DNA of 64,000 nt from Acidovorax soli (lineage in GTDB: Bacteria > Pseudomonadota > Gammaproteobacteria > Burkholderiales > Burkholderiaceae_C): the NCBI RefSeq assembly GCF_014207955.1, contig NZ_JACHLK010000012.1:124001-188000 (forward strand). Reading direction: 5' to 3'. The translations under genes were made by a program, and so were the position numbers. Shown piece by piece: positions 14,710 through 23,616 of this stretch. Numbering within the stretch: position 1 is the first letter of the stretch; the number at the start of each line of letters is the position of its first letter. Under the pieces are notes generated by a model. It had not been told where the DNA came from, ran no database searches, and worked only from the letters and a program-made list of their open reading frames with translations.

Positions 14710-16917
14710 ATGCCTTCCTTTTTCTCCAGAACGCCTGTGATTTCGCCATGTGACAGCCCCGATGACCGCCAGGAAAACGCCAGCGCCGCAGCGGCGGGGG
14801 GCGAGCCTGCGCCTGCGGCCGTGGCGCCGGTGGCGGTGCCCGGGGCGCCCATGTTCCTGGACCGGGACCACAGCATCCTGGGCTTCAACGAGCGTGTCTT
14901 CGATTGGGCCGTGCGCACCGACGTGCCCCTGCTGGAGCGCCTGCGCTACCTGTGCATCGTTTCGTCCAACCTCGACGAGTTCTTCGAGGTGCGCGCTGCC
15001 GCCCACCTGACGGCCGCCAAGAGCGGTGAGGGCAAGGGGGTCTATACCGAGGCCTCCTTCGTGGCCCTGTCGTCCAAGGCCCATGACCTGGTGGCGCGCC
15101 AGTACTCGCTGTACAACGACTCCCTGGTGCCCGAGTTCGCGCGGCATGGCATCCGCATCGTCTCGCACGGCGAGCGCTCGGCGGCGCAGCGGACCTGGGT
15201 GCACGAGTATTTCATGCGCGAGGTGCGCCCGCTGCTGATCCCGGTGGGGCTCGACCCGGCCCACCCGTTTCCGCAGGTGGCCAACAAGTCGCTCAACTTC
15301 ATCGTGCGCCTGCATGGGCACGATGCCTTCGGCCGCAAGAACGAGGTGGCCATCGTCAAGGTGCCGCGTGCGCTGCCGCGCTTGGTGCGCATGCCGCCGC
15401 GCCTGGCCGCCAAGGGCGAATCGCTGTTCGTGAGCCTGTCGAGCATCATCCGTGCGCACCTGGCCGACCTGTTCCCGGGGCGCGAGGTCACGGAGTTCTC
15501 GCAGTTCCGCGTCACGCGCCACTCCGACCTGGCGCTCGACGAGGAAGATGTGCGCAACCTGCGCACGGCACTGCGCCAGGGCCTGCAGCACCGCCATTAC
15601 GGCCAGGCCGTGCGGCTGGAGGTCTCGGCCGGCTGCTCGCAGTTCCTCTCGCGCTTCCTGCTCGAACAGTTCGATCTGCCCGAGCCGGCGCTGTACCGTG
15701 TGCACGGCCCGGTGAACCTGGTGCGCCTGACCCAGCTGGTGGACCTGGTGAACGACCCTGCGCTGCTGTTCCCGGCCTGGCGCTCGGCCTGGCCGCGCCA
15801 ACTGGTGCCCGGGGTGTCGATCATGGAGCAGCTGAACAAGCGCGACGTGCTCATGCACCAGCCATTCGAGAGCTTCGACGGGCTGCTGGCCTTTTTGCGC
15901 GAGGCGGTCAACGACCCCCAGGTGCTGGTCATCAAGCAGACCATCTACCGCACGGGCGCCGACTCTGCGCTCATGGACCTGCTGACCGAGGCCGTGCGCC
16001 GCGGCAAGGAGGTCATGGCCGTGGTGGAGCTCAAGGCGCGCTTCGACGAAGAGGCCAACATCAACTGGGCCGAGGCGCTCGAATCCATCGGCGCCCAGGT
16101 GGTGTATGGCGTGGTGGGGCTCAAGACCCATGCCAAGATGCTGCTGGTGACACGCCGCGAGGGGCGCCAGCTGCGCCGCTACGGGCACCTCTCGACCGGC
16201 AACTACAACCCGCGCACGGCGCGCCTGTACACCGACCTGAGCTACCTCACGGCCGATGAGGACACGACCGCCGACATGGACGGCGTGTTCAACCACCTGG
16301 CGAGCCAGAACCGGCCCCCCAAGCTGCGCAAGCTGCTGCTCGCGCCCTTCCACCTGCAGCGGCGCATGATCGAGAAGATCGAGCAGGTGGGCCTGGCGGC
16401 CAGCCGGGGAGAGGATGCGCGCATCGTCGCCAAGATGAACGCGCTGACCGATGAGGCGCTGATGCGCGCCCTGATCCTGGCCGGCCAACGCGGCGCGCGC
16501 ATCGACCTGATCGTGCGCGGTGCCTGCATGCTCGCAGCCCAGGTGCCGGGCGTGACCGACAATATCCGCGTGCGCTCGGTGATCGGGCGCTTCCTGGAAC
16601 ACACGCGCGTGTTCTATTTCCGCGCTGGCGCCGAGGAAGACCTGTACCTGTCCAGCGCCGACTGGATGAACCGCAACATGATGCGCCGCGTGGAACTGGC
16701 CTGGCCCGTGACCGAGCCGCGCCTGCGCCGCCAGATCGTGGACGAGTGCCTGGTGGCCTACCTGCACGATGACCGCGATGCGTGGACACTGGGCCCCGAT
16801 GGCACCTATGCCCGGGCCCCCCATCCCGAAGACGGGCAGGGCGCACAGGCGGCGCTCATGGTGCGCTATGGGCCGCCCGCGCCCGTGGCGCGGGTGGAGC
16901 AGCAGCAAGGAACGTGA
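14710..16917 (+). CDS. ppk: polyphosphate kinase 1
   Basis: 735 aa. PPK1 polymerises the gamma-phosphate of ATP into polyphosphate, reversibly, through a phosphohistidine. Seen: the N-domain FLDRDHSILGFNERV and YLCIVSSNLDEFFEVR, and the catalytic histidine in LKTHAKMLLV (about residue 474) followed by YGHLSTGNYNP. A second conserved histidine lies in LEHTRVFYF (about residue 631). The ATG at 14710 is used; a GTG two codons earlier is possible. The first 40 residues are low-complexity and not conserved. sixA follows with overlapping stop and start. The upstream Pho box predicts induction by phosphate starvation. Confidence 0.96.
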   Translation: MPSFFSRTPVISPCDSPDDRQENASAAAAGGEPAPAAVAPVAVPGAPMFLDRDHSILGFNERVFDWAVRTDVPLLERLRYLCIVSSNLDEFFEVRAAAHLTAAKSGEGKGVYTEASFVALSSKAHDLVARQYSLYNDSLVPEFARHGIRIVSHGERSAAQRTWVHEYFMREVRPLLIPVGLDPAHPFPQVANKSLNFIVRLHGHDAFGRKNEVAIVKVPRALPRLVRMPPRLAAKGESLFVSLSSIIRAHLADLFPGREVTEFSQFRVTRHSDLALDEEDVRNLRTALRQGLQHRHYGQAVRLEVSAGCSQFLSRFLLEQFDLPEPALYRVHGPVNLVRLTQLVDLVNDPALLFPAWRSAWPRQLVPGVSIMEQLNKRDVLMHQPFESFDGLLAFLREAVNDPQVLVIKQTIYRTGADSALMDLLTEAVRRGKEVMAVVELKARFDEEANINWAEALESIGAQVVYGVVGLKTHAKMLLVTRREGRQLRRYGHLSTGNYNPRTARLYTDLSYLTADEDTTADMDGVFNHLASQNRPPKLRKLLLAPFHLQRRMIEKIEQVGLAASRGEDARIVAKMNALTDEALMRALILAGQRGARIDLIVRGACMLAAQVPGVTDNIRVRSVIGRFLEHTRVFYFRAGAEEDLYLSSADWMNRNMMRRVELAWPVTEPRLRRQIVDECLVAYLHDDRDAWTLGPDGTYARAPHPEDGQGAQAALMVRYGPPAPVARVEQQQGT

Positions 16918-17381
16918 TGATGGATTTGATCCTGTGGCGCCATGCCGAGGCCGAAGAAGCCGAGGACGGCTCGGACGACCTGACCCGTGCGCTCACGCCG
17001 CGCGGCGAAAAGCAGGCGGCACGCATGGCCGCCTGGCTGGACCGCCAGTTGCCCGAGGGCCTGCGCGTGCTGGCCAGCCCTGCACGGCGCACCGAACAGA
17101 CGGCCGATGCACTGGGGCGCAAGTTCAAGATGCGTGCCGAGTTGCTGCCCGGCGGCACCACCGAGGATCTGCTGGAGCTGGCCCAGTGGCCGCGCGCGCG
17201 TGGCGCCGTGCTGATCATCGGCCACCAGCCCGTGCTCGGCCAGACCATTGCGCAGCTGCTGGGCATGCAGGCGCCCGAGTGCGCGGTGCGCAAAGGCGCC
17301 GTGTGGTGGCTGCGCCAGCGCCAGCGCCTGGATGCAAGCCAGACGGTGCTGATGGCCGTGCAGTCGCCCGAATTCGTCTGA
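16917..17381 (+). CDS. sixA: SixA-type phosphohistidine phosphatase
   Basis: 154 aa, histidine phosphatase superfamily. The catalytic RHA motif is near the N-terminus (LILWRHAEAEE), with the second conserved arginine in SPARRTEQTA and the second histidine in IIGHQPVLGQ. SixA removes phosphate from phosphohistidine proteins such as HPr or NPr. The ATG at 16917 overlaps the ppk TGA; a second ATG follows directly at 16920. Coupling to ppk, itself a phosphohistidine enzyme, is common in this bacterial group. A terminator follows at 17414. Confidence 0.92.
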   Translation: MMDLILWRHAEAEEAEDGSDDLTRALTPRGEKQAARMAAWLDRQLPEGLRVLASPARRTEQTADALGRKFKMRAELLPGGTTEDLLELAQWPRARGAVLIIGHQPVLGQTIAQLLGMQAPECAVRKGAVWWLRQRQRLDASQTVLMAVQSPEFV

Positions 17382-17413
17382 CCCGGGCCGCGGCACTTTC
17401 ATCACCATCCCGC

Positions 17414-17440
17414 AGCGGCCCGAGGGCCGCTTTCTTATTT
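17414..17440 (+). terminator. intrinsic terminator of ppk-sixA
   Basis: A perfect 8-bp stem, AGCGGCCC (17414-17421) with GGGCCGCT (17424-17431), a GA loop, and a downstream T-rich run TTCTTATTT. It ends the rightward phosphate operon and overlaps the last codons of the convergent histone-like gene. Confidence 0.85.
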
Positions 17441-17977
17441 ACGGCCGTTCTTGGCGGCAGGCTTGGCTGCTGGTTCCTCGGCCTTGGGGCGGCCGGTCTT
17501 GATCGACGGCACCGCCTGCAGGGCGCTGCGCAGGGCGGTATCGGACAGGCCGGCCAGCAGCTTGAGGCCGGCGCGCAGCAGTTCGCTCTTCTTGGCGGGC
17601 TGGGCCAGCGTGGCGGCGCGCTGCTTGAGCGTCTCGACCACGGCGTACTCGTCCTTGGGAATGGTGAAGCTGTCGCGCACCAGCTTGGGCTTCTTGGCCT
17701 TGGTTTCCTTGGCGGGGGCCACGGCGGCAGCGGGCTTGCTGCTTGCGGCGGGGGCGGCTGCGGCCTTGGTCTTGGTGGCCGGTTTGGCGGCGGGGGCTTT
17801 GGGGGCAGCCTTCTTGGGGGCTGCGGCAGCAGGCTTGGCCGCTGCAGACTTCTTGGGCGCCTTGGCGGCCTTGGCGGTGCTCTTTGCGGCGGCAGGTGCC
17901 TTGGCCGCAGGGGCTGCGGCCGGGGCGGCAGCAGCGGTGGGGGTGACGGGGGCGGACGCGGGTGCAGTGGTGGTCAT
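17435..17977 (-). CDS. histone H1-like Ala/Lys-rich protein with a compact C-terminal domain
   Basis: 180 aa. Residues 1 to about 95 are almost only Ala, Lys and Pro in AAKAPKK-like repeats, as in bacterial histone H1-like and AlgP-type DNA-binding tails. Residues about 97-160 form an ordered domain (KLVRDSFTIPKDEYAVVETL, then KKSELLRAGLKLLAGLSD) whose strand followed by two helices resembles a ribbon-helix-helix fold. A role in nucleoid structure or local repression is inferred. It lies between convergent sixA and ppx, with a long perfect palindrome 13 bp upstream of its start that could be its operator. Confidence 0.85.
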   Translation of the reverse strand: MTTTAPASAPVTPTAAAAPAAAPAAKAPAAAKSTAKAAKAPKKSAAAKPAAAAPKKAAPKAPAAKPATKTKAAAAPAASSKPAAAVAPAKETKAKKPKLVRDSFTIPKDEYAVVETLKQRAATLAQPAKKSELLRAGLKLLAGLSDTALRSALQAVPSIKTGRPKAEEPAAKPAAKNGRK

Positions 17978-17990
17978 GATTGCGGAAAAT

Positions 17991-18019
17991 AAAACGGTAT
18001 AAACAGTTTATACCGTTTT
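17991..18019. promoter_or_regulatory. 29-bp perfect palindrome between ppx and the histone-like gene
   Basis: Arms AAAACGGTATAAAC (17991-18004) and GTTTATACCGTTTT (18006-18019) match perfectly around one base. It starts 13 bp upstream of the histone-like ATG and 10 bp after the ppx stop. On the minus strand the distal arm ends in TTTT and is followed by ATTTT, so it could be a ppx terminator. Its symmetry and AT-rich stem also suit a dimeric operator containing a TATAAA element. Confidence 0.7.
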
Positions 18020-18029
18020 CATTCCGGCG

Positions 18030-19508
18030 TCACGGCAGCTCTGCCACCAGCTCCCACGGGGTCTTCTGCCAGGCCAGCATTTCCTCGCGCAGCAGGTGGG
18101 CCGATTGCGGGTAGCCGGCCGCCCAGCCGCGGCGCGCTGCCAGCAGGAATCGGTTGCCCTTGAGTTGCAGTTGCAGGCCTTCGGTGTCGGGGTCGCGGCG
18201 CGCGTGGCACAAGGCCACGGCCAGGCGCAGGCACAGCAGTTGCAATGCAAAGCCTGCGTCGGTCAGGTCCACATCGAGCTTGCGCACCTTGCCGCGCTGG
18301 CCCAGCACCAGTTGGCCCAGGCGGTGCAGCTCGGGCATGGCAAAGCCTGCGGCATCGGTGTGGTCCAGGATGTAGGCGCCGTGGCGGTGGTAGTCGCTGT
18401 GCGAGATGCGGCAGCCGATTTCGTGCAGGCGCGCAGCCCAGTCGAGCTTGCGCGATGCGCGTTCGCTGCCGGCGGGCGCGGCCTGGTCGAAGAGCTGGCA
18501 GGCGATGCGTGCCACGCGCTCGGCATGCTCCACCTCCACGCCAAAGCGCTGCATGAGACCGTGGACCGTGGTGCTGCGCAGGTCGGTACCGGGCTGCTCG
18601 CGGTCGAGCAGGTCGTACAGCGCGCCCTGGCGCAGCGCGCCCTGGGCCACCTGCATCTGCTCGATCTGCAGCAGGTCGAACACGGCACGCAGCACGCTGA
18701 TGCCGCCACCGATCACGGCGCGGCGCTCGTCCTTGAGGCCGTCCAGGCGGATGCGGTCGGCGCTCTGCGCGCGCAGCAGCCGCTCCTGCAGCCAATCGAG
18801 GCCCTCGCGCGTGATCAGGCCTTCGGGGCCGCCCGCGGCGGTGAGGATGTCGCCCACGGCACCGGCCGTGCCCGAGGAGCCATAGGCCACGTCCCAGCCA
18901 TCGGGCCGGAAGGTGGCCAGGGCCTCGTCGAGCACCGCCTTGGCGGCAATCTCGGCGGCCATGAAGGCCTGGGGCGTGAAGGCGCCGTTGGCGAAGTAGC
19001 GCGTGGACCAGGCCACGCTGCCCACGCGGAACGAGGCCACGGCATGGGGCGTGAACTGCTGGCCCAGGATGAGCTCGGTGGAGCGTCCGCCGATGTCCAC
19101 CACCAGGCGCCGTTCGTCGGACTGGGGCAGCAGGCGCGCCACGCCCTGGTAGATCAGGCGGGCCTCTTCGGGGCCCGAAACCACGTCGATGGGGTAGCCC
19201 AGCACCTGGCTACCGCGCGCGATGAACTCCTCGCGGTTGCGCGCCTCGCGCAGGGTCTGGGTGGCCACGGCACGCACCTGCGTGCGCGAAAAACCCGCCA
19301 GGCGCTCGCCGAAGCGGGCCAGGCAGTCCCAGCCGCGCTGCATGGCCTCGGTGCTCAGGTTGCGGTTCTCGTCCAGGCCATTGCCCTGGCGCACGGTCTC
19401 CTTGAGGTATTCGACGCGCTGGATGTGGCCGTGCTCGTAGCGGCCGATTTCAAGGCGAAAGCTGTTGGATCCCAGATCCACGGCAGCGAGCAGTGTTCCG
19501 TTGTGCAT
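18030..19508 (-). CDS. ppx: exopolyphosphatase (Ppx/GppA family)
   Basis: 492 aa. Hydrolyses polyphosphate, or pppGpp, from the end. The ASKHA fold motifs are present: AAVDLGSNSFRLEIG at the start, the catalytic-glutamate region SGPEEARLIYQGV, VVDIGGRSTELI, and GSSGTAGAVGD. The C-terminal HD-like domain carries LHEIGCRISHSDYHRHGAYI. The start at 19508 (MHNGTLLAAVD) matches the family. It opposes ppk, which lies 1.1 kb away on the other strand, so synthesis and breakdown of polyphosphate are encoded together but in convergent units. Confidence 0.95.
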   Translation of the reverse strand: MHNGTLLAAVDLGSNSFRLEIGRYEHGHIQRVEYLKETVRQGNGLDENRNLSTEAMQRGWDCLARFGERLAGFSRTQVRAVATQTLREARNREEFIARGSQVLGYPIDVVSGPEEARLIYQGVARLLPQSDERRLVVDIGGRSTELILGQQFTPHAVASFRVGSVAWSTRYFANGAFTPQAFMAAEIAAKAVLDEALATFRPDGWDVAYGSSGTAGAVGDILTAAGGPEGLITREGLDWLQERLLRAQSADRIRLDGLKDERRAVIGGGISVLRAVFDLLQIEQMQVAQGALRQGALYDLLDREQPGTDLRSTTVHGLMQRFGVEVEHAERVARIACQLFDQAAPAGSERASRKLDWAARLHEIGCRISHSDYHRHGAYILDHTDAAGFAMPELHRLGQLVLGQRGKVRKLDVDLTDAGFALQLLCLRLAVALCHARRDPDTEGLQLQLKGNRFLLAARRGWAAGYPQSAHLLREEMLAWQKTPWELVAELP

Positions 19509-19578
19509 GGTGGTGCGCGGCGTGCGCTGTTTTCCTTTCGGCCCAGCATAGCACCCGGGCCGGCGTCTGGCGCCGAGT

Positions 19579-20769
19579 TCAGCCAATGATGCGTCCCGCC
19601 GTGGTGAGCATGGCCTGGGTCACGTAGGCGCCGGCGCGCTGGCGCCCCTGGTAGCTGACCGTATAGCCGCCGATGTTCAGTGCGGCGCGCTTTTGCAGCG
19701 CGGCCAGCATGCCGGCACGGGTGATGGGGCCGCTGATGCCGGCCATGACCTCGGCGGTGTAGCGCGCGGCGATGTAGCCCGCCAGACCCAGCGGGGAGGG
19801 GGGCTCGTCGTAGAGGCGGGCCAGCGCATCGCGGTAGCTGCGCACCACGGGCAGGCTGGCATTCACCATGGGCACGGCCTGGGTGACGATGACCGAGGCC
19901 TTGGCCGCCGTGGGGCCCATCTGCGCCAGCACCTGCAGATTCACATCGGCCAGCGCCACCACATAACACTGGCGGCCCTGGGGCACGGTGAGCTGGTCCA
20001 GAAAGGAGAACAGCTCCGGCGTGCCGCCGATGAACAGGATGATGGTCTGCTCCACGCGGTGGCCTGCGCCGGGTTTCGCGCTGGCAGCGGGCAGGGGGAT
20101 GGTCTGCACCTTGAGCGACATGGCCTTTGCCGCATGCGCCACCATGGCCTGTGACTGGCGCTGGACGCCGGGGCTGGCGTAGGTGACGCCCACGGTCTGA
20201 ACCCCCATGGTTGCCAGGTTCTTGATGGCATGGGTGATCTGTGCCTCCTGCCCGGCAAAGATGTCGAACACGGAGTCTGCGGGGCCTGTGGCGCTGGCCA
20301 CTGCCGTGGTGTCGTGCAGCCAGGGGGCGACGATGGGCAGCGGGGAGTCCGGCGCCGCCTTGGCCTGCAGGGCGATGAGGCCGCTGGCCGCTGCATTGCC
20401 CACGCAGCCCGACAGGGCGATGCAGGCGGACTGCTTGTGCGCGGTCTGCCAGACGGCCTGCAGGCTGGCCGGGGTGCCATCGGTCTCCAGCGTGAGGTGC
20501 TGCACGGGGCGGCCGTGGACACCCCCCCTGGCATTGATCTCCTGCCAGGCGGTGCGCGAGCCCACGAGGAAGTCGCGGCTCACGTCCTGCTGGTCGGGGG
20601 ACAGGTCGGCCACCTGGGCCACCACGTGGGGACGCTCGCCATCCGTCTTTTTGGCGGAGGGCTCCGTCCCCTGGGCCCAGGTGCGGCCGGCCAGGCCCAT
20701 GGCCGCCACCCCTTGCAGCCAGTGGCGGCGCAGGACGCCGGGCTGGCTGGTGCGGGGTGTGCGTGTCAT
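19579..20769 (-). CDS. periplasmic ABC substrate-binding protein, branched-chain amino acid type
   Basis: 396 aa. The N-terminus has a Tat-like RRHWLQGVAAMGLA followed by TWAQG. The mature part has the type I periplasmic-binding fold: a first lobe with DFLVGSRTAWQEINARGGVHGRPVQ and a middle with ALADVNLQVLAQMG. LivK/HmgA-like proteins bind amino acids, amides or aromatic compounds. No permease or ATPase genes lie nearby, so it may be an orphan receptor or serve a distant transporter. The ligand cannot be read. Confidence 0.85.
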   Translation of the reverse strand: MTRTPRTSQPGVLRRHWLQGVAAMGLAGRTWAQGTEPSAKKTDGERPHVVAQVADLSPDQQDVSRDFLVGSRTAWQEINARGGVHGRPVQHLTLETDGTPASLQAVWQTAHKQSACIALSGCVGNAAASGLIALQAKAAPDSPLPIVAPWLHDTTAVASATGPADSVFDIFAGQEAQITHAIKNLATMGVQTVGVTYASPGVQRQSQAMVAHAAKAMSLKVQTIPLPAASAKPGAGHRVEQTIILFIGGTPELFSFLDQLTVPQGRQCYVVALADVNLQVLAQMGPTAAKASVIVTQAVPMVNASLPVVRSYRDALARLYDEPPSPLGLAGYIAARYTAEVMAGISGPITRAGMLAALQKRAALNIGGYTVSYQGRQRAGAYVTQAMLTTAGRIIG

Positions 20770-20796
20770 GTGCGGTGCTGCGGGCGGCAGTGCGTT

Positions 20797-21288
20797 TTAC
20801 TTCTTGGGGGGCATCAGCACGCGGTCGACCACGTGCACCACGCCATTGGTGGCCACGATGTCGGCCTTTTCCACCATGGCTTCTTCCACCGTGACGAAGG
20901 TGCCGGCGCGCGCCAGGGCCACGTCGGAGCCGTTCAGGGTCTTGGTGGCGCCGGGCTTGACGGCGGCGGCGGTCACGTTGCCCGCCACGATGTGGTGGTT
21001 GAGCACGGCCTTGAGCTGGGCCGGGTTGGCCTGCAGGTCGGCCAGGGTCTTGGCCGGGATGGCCTTGAAGGCATCGTCCGAAGGCGCGAACACGGTATAG
21101 GGGCCGGCGGCCTTGAGGGTGTCGGCCAGGCCGGCCTGGGCCGCCAGCTTGTTGAAAGTGCTCAGCGACGGCGTCTTTGCAATCGTGCTGTCCAGGGATG
21201 CGGGGGCGGAACCGGTGCTGGCGCAGCCGGCCAGGGCGGCGGCCGCAGCCAGGGCGAGGGCGGATTGCAGTGCGTAACGGCGGAACAT
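20797..21288 (-). CDS. fasciclin-domain (FAS1) lipoprotein
   Basis: 163 aa. A lipobox LAGC follows a short hydrophobic signal, so it should be anchored to a membrane by a lipidated cysteine at about residue 22. One FAS1 domain follows, with the H1 motif YTVFAPSDDAFKAIP, NHHIVAG, and the H2-like motif ATNGVVHVVDRVLMP at the C-terminus. FAS1 domains mediate adhesion. The ATG at 21288 has a good GGAGAA site. It is divergent from pstS and has its own Pho-box-like repeat on the minus strand, raising the possibility of phosphate control. Confidence 0.92.
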   Translation of the reverse strand: MFRRYALQSALALAAAAALAGCASTGSAPASLDSTIAKTPSLSTFNKLAAQAGLADTLKAAGPYTVFAPSDDAFKAIPAKTLADLQANPAQLKAVLNHHIVAGNVTAAAVKPGATKTLNGSDVALARAGTFVTVEEAMVEKADIVATNGVVHVVDRVLMPPKK

Positions 21289-21345
21289 GTGATTCTCCAG
21301 GTAGGTGGCCGATTCATCTCGGTGGCGGGAGACTAAGCAGGCACC

Positions 21346-21362
21346 GTGACAGCTGGATGACA
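21346..21362 (-). promoter_or_regulatory. Pho-box-like repeat facing the fasciclin gene
   Basis: On the minus strand TGTCAT (21362-21357) and TGTCAC (21351-21346) lie at 11-nt spacing, matching the PhoB half-site pair. They are 58 bp upstream of the fasciclin start. A weak -10-like CTTAGT follows eight bases downstream. Confidence 0.5.
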
Positions 21363-21410
21363 AACGTAAACGCCTGTACGGAGGAAACGGATGTGTGACA
21401 ACCGATCTGT

Positions 21411-21444
21411 GTGTCACGACAATGTCACATACGGGTCCTAGAGT
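21411..21444 (+). promoter_or_regulatory. Pho box and -10 of the pst operon
   Basis: TGTCAC at 21412-21417 and TGTCAC at 21423-21428 are 11 nt apart. TAGAGT at 21439-21444, ten bases further on, fits a -10 element. This is the arrangement of PhoB-activated promoters, where the box replaces the -35. The pstS start codon is 38 bp downstream. An inverted half-site (TGTGACA) lies just upstream near 21394. Confidence 0.75.
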
Positions 21445-21482
21445 CGCCTCATCCCAATTCATTCATCCCAAGAGGTATCTCC

Positions 21483-22523
21483 ATGAAAATGTCCGCGATT
21501 CGGGTCCTTGTTGCTGGTGTGGTCGCTGCTGGTGCGTTCTCTCAGGCCATGGCGCAGCAGGAAGCCACCGGCGCAGGCGCCAGTTTTCCGGCGCCTCTGT
21601 ATTCCAAGTGGGCGGCTGACTACAACAAGGCCACGGGCGTCAAGATCAACTACCAGTCGGTGGGCTCGGGCGCCGGCATGCGCCAGATCGAAGCCAAGAC
21701 AGTGGACTTCGGTGCTTCGGACGCTCCCCTGAAGGACGAAGACCTGGCCAAGAAGGGCCTGGTGCAGTTCCCCACCGTGATCGGCGGCATCGTTCCCGTG
21801 GTCAACATCAAGGGCATCGCTCCCGGCCAGATGAAGCTGAGCGGCCAGGTCCTGGGCGACATCTACCTGGGCAAGATCACCAAGTGGAACGACGAGGCCA
21901 TCAAGGCCCTGAACCCCGGTGTGAACCTGCCTGACGCGGCCATCGCCCCGGTGAACCGCGCCGACGGCTCGGGCACCACCTTCGGTTTCACCAACTACCT
22001 GAGCAAGGTCAACGCCGAGTGGAAGTCCAAGGTCGGTGAAGGCACGGCCGTGAAGTGGCCCACCGGTGCGGGTGGCAAGGGCAATGAAGGCGTTGCCGCC
22101 TTCGTGGGCCGCCTGCCCAACTCCATCGGCTACGTCGAGTACGCCTACGTCAAGCAGAACAAGCTGACCTATGTGCAGTTGCAGAACTCCGCTGGCAACT
22201 ATGTCTCGCCCGACGATGCGACCTTCAAGGCCGCTGCCGCCGGTGCCGACTGGGCCAAGAGCTTCTACCAGATCCTGACCAACCAGCCTGGCAAGGATTC
22301 GTGGCCCATCACGTCCGCGACCTTCATCATGATGCAGAAGTCGCAGGACAAGCCTGCCCAGGCCACCACGGCCCTGAAGTTCTTCGACTGGGTCTATGCC
22401 CAGGGCGACAAGACCGCCGCCGACCTGGACTACGTGCCCATGCCCGACAGCGTCAAGGCCATCATCCAGAAGTCCTGGGGTGACATCAAGGACACCTCCG
22501 GCAAGGCCGTAGCGTTCAAGTAA
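21483..22523 (+). CDS. pstS: phosphate ABC transporter, periplasmic phosphate-binding protein
   Basis: 346 aa. Signal peptide to about residue 25 (FSQAMAQQ), then the PstS core: [49 protein letters not shown] and [15 protein letters not shown], the last containing the phosphate-binding arginine and serine loop. It captures phosphate for PstCAB. First gene of pstSCAB-phoU-phoB-phoR, under an upstream Pho box. A GC-rich hairpin after its stop probably lowers expression of the genes that follow. Confidence 0.97.
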   Translation: MKMSAIRVLVAGVVAAGAFSQAMAQQEATGAGASFPAPLYSKWAADYNKATGVKINYQSVGSGAGMRQIEAKTVDFGASDAPLKDEDLAKKGLVQFPTVIGGIVPVVNIKGIAPGQMKLSGQVLGDIYLGKITKWNDEAIKALNPGVNLPDAAIAPVNRADGSGTTFGFTNYLSKVNAEWKSKVGEGTAVKWPTGAGGKGNEGVAAFVGRLPNSIGYVEYAYVKQNKLTYVQLQNSAGNYVSPDDATFKAAAAGADWAKSFYQILTNQPGKDSWPITSATFIMMQKSQDKPAQATTALKFFDWVYAQGDKTAADLDYVPMPDSVKAIIQKSWGDIKDTSGKAVAFK

Positions 22524-22530
22524 TTTGACA

Positions 22531-22551
22531 GGGCCGGCGATAAGCCGGCCC
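22531..22551 (+). terminator. intercistronic hairpin between pstS and pstC
   Basis: Stem GGGCCGGC (22531-22538) and GCCGGCCC (22544-22551) with a 5-nt loop, eight bases after the pstS stop, followed by only a short pyrimidine-rich stretch (TTCAACTT). It is likely a partial terminator or 3'-end stabiliser, giving more PstS than membrane subunits. Confidence 0.6.
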
Positions 22552-22587
22552 TTCAACTTCAAATCCATTGAATTCAAGGCAAACAAC

Positions 22588-23616
22588 GTGTCCACAACGA
22601 TGCCGGTCCGCGACAATCCGTCCCTTGTGACGGCTCCCTTGCGTACTGAGAAAATGCCCCCTTCCCCACACCGACCCCTCATTTCCGGCGTGGTGGCCGA
22701 CAAGCTGTTCGGCTTCCTGGCGCGCGGTGCGGCCGTGCTGACCCTGCTCCTGCTGCTGGGCATCCTGGCCTCGCTGGTGGTTGGTGCCTGGCCGTCCATC
22801 GCCAAGTACGGCCTGGGCTTTCTCACCAGCAGCGTCTGGGACCCCGTGCAGAACGAGTACGGCGGCCTGGTGATGATCTATGGCACGCTGACGACCTCTG
22901 CGATCGCGCTGCTGATCGCCGTGCCGGTGAGCTTCGGCATTGCGCTGTTCCTGACCGAGCTGTCGCCCTCCTGGCTCAAGCGCCCCCTGGGCACGGCCAT
23001 CGAGCTGTTGGCTGCGGTTCCCTCCATCGTCTACGGCATGTGGGGCCTGATGGTGTTCGGCCCCATCCTCGCGACCTATGTGCAGCAGCCGCTGCAGGCC
23101 CTGTTCAACGGCGTTCCCTTCCTGGGCGCACTGGTGTCCGGCCCCCCGGTGGGCATCGGCATCCTGTCGGCCGGCATCATCCTGGCCATCATGATCATCC
23201 CGTTCATCGCCTCGGTGATGCGCGACGTGTTCGAAGTCACGCCGGCCCTGCTCAAGGAGTCGGCCTACGGCCTGGGCTCCACGACCTGGGAAGTGGTGTG
23301 GAAGGTGGTGCTGCCCTATACCAAGACCGGCGTGCTGGGCGGCATCATGCTCGGCCTGGGCCGTGCGCTGGGCGAGACCATGGCCGTGACCTTCGTCATC
23401 GGCAACATGAACCAGCTGTCTTCGCTGTCGGTCTTCGAGGCGGCCAACAGCATCACCTCGGCGCTGGCCAACGAGTTCGCCGAAGCCGGCGAGGGCCTGC
23501 ACCAGGCCTCGCTGATCTACCTGGGCCTGGTCCTGTTCTTCATCACCTTCGTCGTGCTGTCGTGCTCCAAGATCCTGCTGTCCCGCCTGCAAAAGAGTGA
23601 AGGAGCCCGTTCATGA
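22588..23616 (+). CDS. pstC: phosphate ABC transporter permease PstC
   Basis: 342 aa from a GTG at 22588, chosen because AAGG lies eight bases upstream; ATGs at 22600 and 22654 are alternatives. Six hydrophobic segments are readable, the first at about residues 40-65. The ABC-interaction loop is [22 protein letters not shown], here read as an EAA-like motif, followed by [16 protein letters not shown]. PstC pairs with PstA to form the phosphate channel. Its TGA overlaps the ATG of pstA. Confidence 0.95.
   Translation: MSTTMPVRDNPSLVTAPLRTEKMPPSPHRPLISGVVADKLFGFLARGAAVLTLLLLLGILASLVVGAWPSIAKYGLGFLTSSVWDPVQNEYGGLVMIYGTLTTSAIALLIAVPVSFGIALFLTELSPSWLKRPLGTAIELLAAVPSIVYGMWGLMVFGPILATYVQQPLQALFNGVPFLGALVSGPPVGIGILSAGIILAIMIIPFIASVMRDVFEVTPALLKESAYGLGSTTWEVVWKVVLPYTKTGVLGGIMLGLGRALGETMAVTFVIGNMNQLSSLSVFEAANSITSALANEFAEAGEGLHQASLIYLGLVLFFITFVVLSCSKILLSRLQKSEGARS

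Noticed and set aside
14668-16908. Open frame opposite ppk and another opposite the GGDEF-EAL gene (9203-11644)
   Set aside because: Both are antisense shadows of genes with full catalytic motifs.
17435-17977. Histone-like gene as one half of a toxin-antitoxin pair
   Set aside because: A ribbon-helix-helix-like domain is suggestive, but no small toxin gene is adjacent; the neighbours are ppx and sixA.
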